Positions 25,691 to 32,106 of a DNA stretch of 32,106 bases are shown here, one piece after another. The position numbers and the translations under genes were made by a program. Positions within the stretch are counted from its first letter, which is position 1. The number at the start of each line of letters is the position of its first letter. Origin of the DNA: Acidobacteriota bacterium (GTDB lineage: Bacteria; Acidobacteriota; Terriglobia; Acidiferrales; UBA7541). The stretch is from NCBI GenBank assembly GCA_016201285.1, contig JACQDE010000065.1, positions 1 to 32,106 of the forward strand, read 5' to 3'. The notes under the pieces were generated by a model that searched no databases, was not told the DNA's origin, and saw nothing but the letters and a program-made list of their open reading frames with translations.

Positions 25691-25720
25691 GCAGCCTCCG
25701 AATGCGAAAGACAAACGGAA

Positions 25721-25749
25721 ATTATACGGGGAGATGGGGATGGCGTCAA
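25721..25749 (-). promoter_or_regulatory. Strong sigma-70 type promoter for rplU
   Basis: On the minus strand TTGACG (25744-25749) and a perfect TATAAT (25721-25726) are separated by exactly 17 bases. A start near 25714 gives a leader of about 24 bases with the GGAGG site. Confidence 0.85.
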
Positions 25750-25881
25750 TCGAAACCAGAGTTAACGAGTTCAAGAGTGAAAGGGTTAGAGAGTCGAGAC
25801 GAAAGCACCATGGCGGGTGCTGGAAAAGTCTTCGCCAGAGGTTCGCCGGCCAAGAGCGAGAGCAGCAAGGAAAAGATGAGG

Positions 25882-25932
25882 TGGTACGACTGTACCATTG
25901 AGCGAGGGCGTAAGTTCTAGTAGTTCTAGAAC
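25882..25932 (+). promoter_or_regulatory. Dyad and direct-repeat elements upstream of the HEAT-like/PilZ gene
   Basis: TGGTAC and GTACCA form a dyad with a 4-base spacer (25882-25897). AGTTCTAG occurs twice 9 bases apart (25913-25920, 25922-25929), and the second copy forms the 10-bp palindrome GTTCTAGAAC (25923-25932). They lie just before the ATG at 25935 and could be operator sites; no regulator is known. Confidence 0.35.
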
Positions 25933-25934
25933 CA

Positions 25935-28655
25935 ATGGAGGGGATGCGCCTTCGCGCTTCCACCGGGACTATGAACAGCAATACGCGCACAACGGCGGCG
26001 CGGACTTTTCTGCGCAGCTTGAACATTCTGCTGAAGTTTGCCCGCCTCTATGGGTTTGCGCACTTGCGCACGAACGCGCAATTCCAGACCACATGGGGAG
26101 AGCTGCAAACCACGCTGGCGATGGACAGCGGAGCGGGGTTCCTGTTGGGCGTATCCGGGCCGAAGCTGTTGCTGGATGGAGTGCCGGTGGAGGGAACGCC
26201 GGCCGAGCGGAGCTTTGCGGATCTGTTGGGCCGGGCGGGGCTGGCAAGCATTGGCTTCACTTCGCGGGTGACAACCGCGGAGTTCACCGAATTGGTGAAA
26301 GCGTTTGCGCTGGCGGGCACGAAGCAAGGAGGCCTCACGGCACAACTGAAAGAAGCGCTGGGCAATGATCCGAACGGCGGGATTCGCGTGAACGAAATCC
26401 GATTTGTGGCGGAAGACGCAGCGAACACGCGGAGCGGACTGGCCGGACAGATTGCCGCGCAGGCCCTGGCCACCGACGCCGGGCCGATGCGCGAATGGCT
26501 GAACGATCCGCAAAAGCTGCTGCAGATGATCGTGGCGGCGGAAGGCGTTGAGAGCGGCAGCGGAACAGCAGGCGCGGGAAGCACAGCAGGAAATGGACCG
26601 GGCGCGGCCGCGCACGGCCGCGGGCGCGAATCCGGCGCAGGAGCGGGCGGCGGCGTGGCGCTCGAAGAAGACGTGGCGAACCTGGTGCGGTTGCTTTCCA
26701 GCATCCATCACGCGAGCCGGCAGCCGGCCGGCAACCTTGATCCGAGCGCGCTGCAACACGAATTCACCGGGCTGCCGATGAACGCGCAAGAGATGCTGCG
26801 GCAGGCGCTGGCGAGTCTGCCCGCGGTGGCAAGTGACGGGAAAACGGACGGCGCGGCGCTGCTGAAGCTGGCCGAGCACATGGCCATCCGGTTTGCGCTC
26901 CGGCGGTTCGAACGCGGGGAAGTAAAAGTGAACGCGGTGCGGCAGATGCTGGACCGCATGGGCGGCGAAATCGAGCACCTGCGGGAAATCCTGACGGCGC
27001 ACGAAGAGAAGATGAGCAAATCCGGGATTCTGGTGGAGTCGCACGCAGATATCCTGGACCGGCAGTTCTGGGCGGCGGTGCCGGAGAGCGGTAAACGAGC
27101 GGTGCTGCTCTCGACGGAGGCGTATTGCGTGCCGCCGAGAAACGTGCGGCAGTACGTGACGCAACTCGTCGATCAGGGCCGGCTGAGCGAGGCGGTGAGC
27201 ATCCTGACAAACTACGCGGGCTGCGTGCAGAACCGCGACGCGGAAGCGCGGCGGCGCGCGGCCATCGGGCTGAGTGAATTGGCGGAGCTCTACGCGAAGA
27301 CGGCGCAGGACCTGCTGAGCCAGGCATTACGTCTTGTGGGAGAGCAGGTGGCGGTGGAAAAAGACAAGGAATTGCAGACGTTGCTCGGCGCGGCGTTCGC
27401 GCGGTTGAGCCAGGAGGCCAGCGCGCGGCGGAACTTCGCAGCCATGCGGGAGGCGCTCGAGAGCCTGGCGCGCGTGGAAGCGCGGAAGGAATCGCTGGCG
27501 GAAAGCCTGCGGCCGCGGATCGGCGTGGAAAACCGGCTGGGCGAGTTCATGGAAGAAGCGATGCGCGGAAACTGTCCCGCGGAGCTGATGGAAGTGCTGC
27601 GGCGTGTGTCGCGGGCGGCGGCGGAACAGGCAGCGGCGCGGTTCAGCCGGTCAGAGAAGCGCGAGGAGTGCCGGCGGCTGACCGGACTGGTGCAGGGCAT
27701 CGGCGCGGAAGCGGTGGCGCACCTGCGGAGGATGCTGCATGAACGTCCAGCAGCGGAAGCAGCGTCGGCGACGGGTCTGCTGAGCGTGTTGGACGTGCCG
27801 GCGCTCGAAGAAGAGTTACTCGAGCGGCTGGCGGGCTGGGACCGCGCGTACCACGATGCGGTGGTGCGGCAAATTGCGTCGGCGGGCGCGCCGGAGCGCG
27901 GGCGGCTGCTGGTGATCCTGATGGACCGCCTGGATCCGGTGGTGTGGTCGGAAGTGGTGGACGAAATCGGGATGAGCGGCGACGCAGAAACGGCGCGGGC
28001 GCTGCTGCCGCTAGCGCAAGGCGAGCACCCGGACGCGGCGGGGTCGTACATCCAGGTGAAGGCCATCGAGGCGCTGGGACGGCTGCGGTCCGGAGAGGCC
28101 GCGGGGATGCTGAGGAAGATTGTTGAGAAGCGGTGCCTGTTCCGGTGGGCGCACCCGAACGAGCTGCGCGTGGTGGCGGCGCAGGCGATGCTGAACATTG
28201 ATCCGGAATGGGCGGCGAGTTATTTGCCGAAGAGCGGGCTGGGCGCGGAGGAGATGGGGCTCGCGCCGCTCGATCCGCAACCGAACGCGGCGTGGCTGCG
28301 GCAACGGCGGTACGCGCGCGTGCAACTGCCGCGGACGATGAGCGCGGTGGCCGAGACGTCACACGGCGAGTACAAGCTGGCCACGCAGCTGTTGAGCCTG
28401 GGCGGCGGATTGGCGACAGCAGAATCGCGGCTGACGCCGGGTGTGCAGGCCAGCCTGAAAATCCAGTCGGGGCTGCGGCCGCTGAAGGCGCGCGTGCTGA
28501 TGCGCAAGGCCGGGCCGCAGCACATTGGATTCGAGTTCGTGGAGATGGAACTCGAAGAGCGCGCGAGGCTGCGGAAACTGCTGGCAGGGCTGGGCAAGCC
28601 GTCGTCGATTTTCAATCTGTCGCCGGTAAGGCCGAGCCCGCAGGCGGTAGCGTAA
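25935..28655 (+). CDS. Large helical-repeat protein with degenerate C-terminal PilZ domain
   Basis: A 906-residue cytoplasmic protein without signal or membrane segments. Residues 1-130 form a helical domain (TFLRSLNILLKFARLYGFAH, then GPKLLLDGVPVEG). Residues about 205-235 are a Gly/Ala-rich linker. Residues 250-780 are helical with HEAT-like units, clearest at 690-760 (AGSYIQVKAIEALGRLRSGE and RWAHPNELRVVAAQAML). A PilZ-like domain starts near 789 with RQRRYARVQL and ends with HIGFEFVEMELEERARLRKL. The usual D/N-x-S-x-x-G is LLSLGG, so c-di-GMP binding is doubtful. ATGs at 25935, 25944 and 25971 compete; GGAGGGG abuts the second, so the start is open. The role may be signalling or motility. 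Confidence 0.75.
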   Translation: MEGMRLRASTGTMNSNTRTTAARTFLRSLNILLKFARLYGFAHLRTNAQFQTTWGELQTTLAMDSGAGFLLGVSGPKLLLDGVPVEGTPAERSFADLLGRAGLASIGFTSRVTTAEFTELVKAFALAGTKQGGLTAQLKEALGNDPNGGIRVNEIRFVAEDAANTRSGLAGQIAAQALATDAGPMREWLNDPQKLLQMIVAAEGVESGSGTAGAGSTAGNGPGAAAHGRGRESGAGAGGGVALEEDVANLVRLLSSIHHASRQPAGNLDPSALQHEFTGLPMNAQEMLRQALASLPAVASDGKTDGAALLKLAEHMAIRFALRRFERGEVKVNAVRQMLDRMGGEIEHLREILTAHEEKMSKSGILVESHADILDRQFWAAVPESGKRAVLLSTEAYCVPPRNVRQYVTQLVDQGRLSEAVSILTNYAGCVQNRDAEARRRAAIGLSELAELYAKTAQDLLSQALRLVGEQVAVEKDKELQTLLGAAFARLSQEASARRNFAAMREALESLARVEARKESLAESLRPRIGVENRLGEFMEEAMRGNCPAELMEVLRRVSRAAAEQAAARFSRSEKREECRRLTGLVQGIGAEAVAHLRRMLHERPAAEAASATGLLSVLDVPALEEELLERLAGWDRAYHDAVVRQIASAGAPERGRLLVILMDRLDPVVWSEVVDEIGMSGDAETARALLPLAQGEHPDAAGSYIQVKAIEALGRLRSGEAAGMLRKIVEKRCLFRWAHPNELRVVAAQAMLNIDPEWAASYLPKSGLGAEEMGLAPLDPQPNAAWLRQRRYARVQLPRTMSAVAETSHGEYKLATQLLSLGGGLATAESRLTPGVQASLKIQSGLRPLKARVLMRKAGPQHIGFEFVEMELEERARLRKLLAGLGKPSSIFNLSPVRPSPQAVA

Positions 28656-28675
28656 GAACAAGAATTAACCGCCGA

Positions 28676-28703
28676 CCCCTCGGCTCCGCTCGGGACAGGT
28701 GAA
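28676..28703. repeat. Short CCCTCGGCT/GCTCGGGACA repeat fragment
   Basis: The gap between the helical-repeat gene and the convergent xer gene (28656-28787) carries a piece related to the cores at 19330-19350 and 20110-20130. No T-tailed terminator is visible in the gap. Confidence 0.5.
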
Positions 28704-28787
28704 CGCGGATCGGCGCGGTTTCATCCCCTCAGCATAATAATTCCCAATTCAATCGTGGGTTGCGGCAGAGAGCTGCGCGGCGCGGAG

Positions 28788-29759
28788 CTAGGCGCGGGGG
28801 TGAGCTTTGTCGTAGACCTCCATCAACTGGCGGATGGAGGCGTGGGTGTATTTCTGCGTGGTGGAGAGCGAGGCATGGCCGAGAAGCTCCTGAATGGCGC
28901 GGAGGTCGGCGCCGTCAGCGAGAAGATGCGTGGCGAAGGCGTGGCGCAACGAGTGCGGGTGGAGGTCCCAGTTGATGTTGAAGACGTGGACGTATTTTTT
29001 CACGAGGCGGGCGACGGAGCGCGTGGTGAGGCGGCGGCCGGCGTAGTTGAGGAAGACGGCTTCGGCGTCCACGGATTTGTTGCGGCGCAATAGTTCGGTG
29101 CGAACGGGCCAGTAGGCGTCGAGCGCGGCCTGCGCCTTGCCACCGTAGGGCACGATGCGCTCCTTGCGGCCCTTGCCGCGGACGCGAAGCATTTGTTCGC
29201 GGCGGTCGAGGTCGTCGAGGTTGAGGCCGGTGAGCTCACTGACGCGCAGGCCGGAGGCGTAAAGCAGCTCGAGGATGGCGCGGTCACGCTTGAGCAGGAG
29301 ACGCGTTTCGTCATCGGGGGCGCCGGGACGATGATGGCGCGGCTGCTCGGAATCTTCGGCAGACTTGGAGAGTTCGCCGCGGGCGAGGGAGTCGAGGAAG
29401 CCGTTGATTTCCTCGGCGGAGAGGACGGAAGGAATGCGCTTGGGCAACTTCGGCGTGGCGACGAGGCGCGCGGGGTTTTGCTTGAGCATGCCTTCGCGGA
29501 CGCAAAATTTGAAAAAAGAGCGAATGGCGGCAAGCTTGCGAGCGATGGAGCTTTTTTCGAGGCGCTCGTCGTGGAGATGCGCGATGTACTCGCGGAGCAG
29601 GCGGTGGTCAATTTTGGCGAGCGCGGGGTTTTTGCCGGCGGTGGGCGTGAGGTAATGCCAGAACTGGTCGAGGTCGGATTCGTAGTTGCGCAGGGTGTGC
29701 GGGGAAGCGTTGCGCTCGTGCTGCAAATGCTTCAGAAATTTTTCGAGAGCATCTTTCAT
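28788..29759 (-). CDS. xerC: Tyrosine recombinase XerC/XerD
   Basis: A 323-residue site-specific recombinase that resolves chromosome dimers at dif. An N-terminal core-binding SAM-like domain (1-105) precedes the catalytic domain. The active-site set is complete: R172 (SGLRVSEL), K196 (RGKGRKE), H269 and R272 (PHSLRHAFATHLL), H295 (LLGHAS) and nucleophile Y304 (TQKYTH). A charged insert of about 25 residues (128-153, with EDSEQPRHHRPGAPDDE) links the domains and is longer than in E. coli XerC. XerC versus XerD cannot be settled. The ATG at 29759 fits the family start. It is next to topA on the same strand, a pairing seen in several phyla. Confidence 0.92.
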   Translation of the reverse strand: MKDALEKFLKHLQHERNASPHTLRNYESDLDQFWHYLTPTAGKNPALAKIDHRLLREYIAHLHDERLEKSSIARKLAAIRSFFKFCVREGMLKQNPARLVATPKLPKRIPSVLSAEEINGFLDSLARGELSKSAEDSEQPRHHRPGAPDDETRLLLKRDRAILELLYASGLRVSELTGLNLDDLDRREQMLRVRGKGRKERIVPYGGKAQAALDAYWPVRTELLRRNKSVDAEAVFLNYAGRRLTTRSVARLVKKYVHVFNINWDLHPHSLRHAFATHLLADGADLRAIQELLGHASLSTTQKYTHASIRQLMEVYDKAHPRA

Positions 29760-29770
29760 TCAGGGAATTA

Positions 29771-29905
29771 AACCACAGATGAACACAGATAGACACAGAT
29801 GAAGGGAAAAGACAAAGAATTCGCCACAGAGACACAGAGAAGCACAGAGAAGAACGGAGAGAGAGCCTTCGTCCCGATGAAAACCATCGGGACTCAGGAT
29901 GACAA
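29771..29905. repeat. CACAGA tandem units and a GGATGACA-family unit
   Basis: Units ACCACAGATGAACACAGAT (29771-29802) and GCCACAGAGACACAGAGA (29823-29858) run into a GGATGACA-family element with hairpin arms GTCCCGAT and ATCGGGAC (29859-29905). The gap between topA and xerC holds no gene. Confidence 0.85.
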
Positions 29906-29960
29906 AGACGTCACTGTGGCGGGCTCGGGGCAGGCGAGTGGCGAGAACGGTGGGCAGCTT

Positions 29961-32106
29961 TCAGGAGGCGGCGGCTTCGGCGGGCGCGGATTCCGGCGCG
30001 GGGACTTCGTAATCGCAGCCGTCTTTGAGGCAGGTGCGGACGGCGGGGCCGTTTTTGGAGCGTTTTTCGACGACGAATTTCGCGCCGCACTTGGGGCAAG
30101 GCTCGTGGATGGGGCGGTAGGGCGTGGTGAAGTCGCATGCGGGATATTTGTTGCAGCCGTAGAAGCGGCGCATGCGGCCTTTTTTGGACATGCGCTCGAC
30201 GAGCTCGCCGGTCTCACACTTGGGGCAGGGGATGCCCAGCGTTTTTGAGCGGATGAACTTGCATTTGGGATAGGCGGTGCAGCCGGTGAATTCGCCGAAG
30301 CGGCCGTGTTTCAGGACGAGCTGCGCGCCGCACTCGGGACATTTTTCGTCGAGCAATTGGTCGGGCTGAAGCGCTTTCCTGGTGCCGTGGGCCAGGCGGC
30401 GCGTGGTTTTGCAGTCGGGATAGCCGGTGCAGGCGAGGAAGGGACCGAAGCGTCCGCGCTTGATGGTCATCTCCTTGCCGCAGTTGTCGCAGTACTCGGG
30501 GCCGGCTTCGCTTTCGACGTTTTCGCCGCCGGGTTCGGGCGCGATGTCCTGGGTGAAGTCGCATTCGGGATAACGGTCGCAGCCGAGGAAGAAGCCGTGG
30601 CGGCTGATGCGTTCGAGCAACTCGCCCTTGCCGCACTTCTCGCATTTCTTTCCGGTCTTGATGCCGGCCTTGTAGGACTCCATCTCGCCCTTGGCCTGCT
30701 CGAGGTCGAGGGCGAAGCGGTCGTAGAAATCGCGGACGGCGCGGCGCCAGGGGAGCTTGCCTTCTTCAATCTCGTCGAGTTCTTCCTCCATGCGCGCGGT
30801 GAAGCCGACGTCGAAAATGTCCTCGAAACTTTTCACCAGAAGCTCGCTGACTTTTTCGCCGAGCAGGGTGGGGCCGAGGCGGCCCTGATCCTTGGAGACG
30901 TACTCACGGTCCACGATGGTGGAGATGATCGAGGAGTACGTGGAGGGGCGGCCGATGCCTTTTTCCTCGAGCTCCTTGACCAGCGTGGCCTCGGTGTAGC
31001 GAGGAGGCGGCTCGGTGAAGTGCTGGTCGGGGCGGATGCCTTCCCGGCGGAGCGTTTCGCCTTCGGCGACGCGCGGCAGCGAGCGGCCTTCTTCCTCGGC
31101 GTCTTCTTCCAATTCTTCCTTGTCAATTTCGTAGGCGGCGAGGAAGCCGTTGAACTTAAGCACGGCGCCGGACGCGCGGAACTGGTAGTCGCCGGCGGCG
31201 ATGTCAATGGTGGTCTGATCGAAGACGGCGGGGACCATCTGCGAGGCGACGAAACGCTGCCAGATGAGGCGATACAGCCTGTACATGTCGTCGTCGAGAT
31301 ATTTGCGCACGGATTCGGGCGTACGCGTGACGTCGGTGGGACGGATGGCTTCGTGAGCGTCCTGAGCGTCTTTTTTCGATTTGTAGAAGACGGGCTTCTC
31401 GGGAAGATAGGTTGCGCCGTAGTCGGCGCCGATGAGGTCGCGGACCTGCGCGAGGGCATCCGCGCCGACGCGCACAGAGTCGGTGCGCATGTAGGTGATC
31501 AAAGCGACTGCGCCTTCGTCGCCCAGCTCGACGCCTTCGTAGAGGCGCTGGGCGAGCATCATGGTGCGCTTGGTGGTGAAGCGCAGCTTGTTGAAACCGG
31601 CCTGCTGGAGCTTGGAAGTGGTGAAGGGCGGCGCGGGGTAGCGGCGTTTTTCCTTCTGGGTGACGCCGGAGACGAGCCAGCGGGCGGGATCGAGCTCGGC
31701 GAGAACGCGCTGCGCCGCGGCCTCGTTGGGAATATCGAGGTCTTCGCCCTTGTACTTCCAGAGTTTGGCTTCGAAGACGGGCGGCTCGGCGGCGGCGAGC
31801 TGCACGTGGATGGTCCAGTATTCGCGCTTCTGAAAGGCGCGGATCTCGCGCTCGCGCTCGACGATGAGGCGCAGGGCGACGGTCTGGACACGGCCGGCGG
31901 AAAGGCCGCGGCGGACCTTGTCCCAGAGCAGCGGAGAGATCTTGTAGCCGACAATGCGGTCGAGGACGCGGCGGGCTTGCTGGGCGTCCACGAGGTTGGT
32001 GTCCACCTGGGCGGGCTTGTCGAAGGCGGCCTTGATGGCTTTGGCGGTGATCTCGTTGAACATCACGCGGAAAATCTTCTTGCGCTCGGTTTTGTTGCGG
32101 CCGAGC
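29961..32106 (-). CDS. topA: DNA topoisomerase I, 3' part
   Basis: This type IA topoisomerase relaxes negative supercoils. The gene runs off the right edge; about 715 codons are visible and the TOPRIM domain is outside. Visible parts are RKKIFRVMFNEIT, LSAGRVQTVALRLIVERE, the active-site tyrosine in LITYMRTDSVRV, and the EKGIGRPSTYSSIISTI helix block. The C-terminus carries five zinc-ribbon repeats: CEKCGKG, CDNCGKE, CPECGAQ, CPKCETG and CPKCGAK, each followed by a second Cys pair such as CDRYPEC. It ends with an Ala/Glu-rich tail. It precedes the xer gene on the same strand, with a repeat-filled gap. Confidence 0.97.
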   Translation of the reverse strand, partial: LGRNKTERKKIFRVMFNEITAKAIKAAFDKPAQVDTNLVDAQQARRVLDRIVGYKISPLLWDKVRRGLSAGRVQTVALRLIVEREREIRAFQKREYWTIHVQLAAAEPPVFEAKLWKYKGEDLDIPNEAAAQRVLAELDPARWLVSGVTQKEKRRYPAPPFTTSKLQQAGFNKLRFTTKRTMMLAQRLYEGVELGDEGAVALITYMRTDSVRVGADALAQVRDLIGADYGATYLPEKPVFYKSKKDAQDAHEAIRPTDVTRTPESVRKYLDDDMYRLYRLIWQRFVASQMVPAVFDQTTIDIAAGDYQFRASGAVLKFNGFLAAYEIDKEELEEDAEEEGRSLPRVAEGETLRREGIRPDQHFTEPPPRYTEATLVKELEEKGIGRPSTYSSIISTIVDREYVSKDQGRLGPTLLGEKVSELLVKSFEDIFDVGFTARMEEELDEIEEGKLPWRRAVRDFYDRFALDLEQAKGEMESYKAGIKTGKKCEKCGKGELLERISRHGFFLGCDRYPECDFTQDIAPEPGGENVESEAGPEYCDNCGKEMTIKRGRFGPFLACTGYPDCKTTRRLAHGTRKALQPDQLLDEKCPECGAQLVLKHGRFGEFTGCTAYPKCKFIRSKTLGIPCPKCETGELVERMSKKGRMRRFYGCNKYPACDFTTPYRPIHEPCPKCGAKFVVEKRSKNGPAVRTCLKDGCDYEVPAPESAPAEAAAS

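Noticed and set aside
25923..25932. GTTCTAGAAC as a LexA-type SOS box
   Set aside because: Known LexA boxes have GAAC-N4-GTTC or CTGT-N8-ACAG order; this palindrome has the half-sites reversed.
28788..29759. The tyrosine recombinase as a phage or integron integrase
   Set aside because: It has Xer length and motifs, sits next to topA, and no attachment site, tRNA or cargo genes are seen.

Overview
The window is GC-rich bacterial chromosome, dense with genes on both strands. Gene content (lone biotin carboxylase and carrier genes, DUF1259 protein, exported proteins of no named family) and many families of short palindromic intergenic repeats suggest an Acidobacteriota member, probably an uncultured or soil lineage. 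This assignment is an inference. There is no tRNA, rRNA, CRISPR array, insertion sequence or prophage, so this is a housekeeping region rather than an island.

Layout. (1) Bases 1-3550, plus strand: the 3' part of a biotin carboxylase gene, an MFS transporter, a two-copy DUF1259 protein and a biotin carrier protein; the last three are joined by 4-bp stop/start overlaps. (2) 3765-5083, minus: an exported parvulin-type prolyl isomerase and ribosomal protein L28. (3) 5237-7698, plus: a GT39-like membrane protein and a GT2 glycosyltransferase. (4) 7699-13585, minus: a PHM/SURNod19-like copper protein, a Tat-exported class V aminotransferase-like protein, a LolA-like exported protein, an SDR oxidoreductase, a class I amidotransferase-like hydrolase and a DinB-like protein. 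(5) 13820-14935, plus: an exported protein of unknown function.

(6) 15225-25690, minus: a long housekeeping block. In transcription order it runs rplU, rpmA, an exported LanC-like protein, obgE, nadD, rsfS, a sigma-54 activator, rlmH, a cobalamin adenosyltransferase, accD, folC and plsC. obgE, nadD, rsfS and the activator gene overlap serially by 4 bp, with TTG, GTG and ATG starts, which predicts translational coupling. A textbook -35/-10 promoter precedes rplU. (7) 25935-28655, plus: a 906-residue helical-repeat protein with a degenerate C-terminal PilZ domain. (8) 28788-32106, minus: a Xer recombinase and the 3' part of topA.

Most intergenic gaps are filled by repeats. One family has constant flanks and exchangeable hairpin cores. 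A copy of it lies in frame inside folC and adds about 28 residues, and another forms the 5' end of the LolA-like reading frame. The other most notable items are the exported LanC-like protein with a CCG zinc motif and the sigma-54 activator inside the ribosome-maturation operon.
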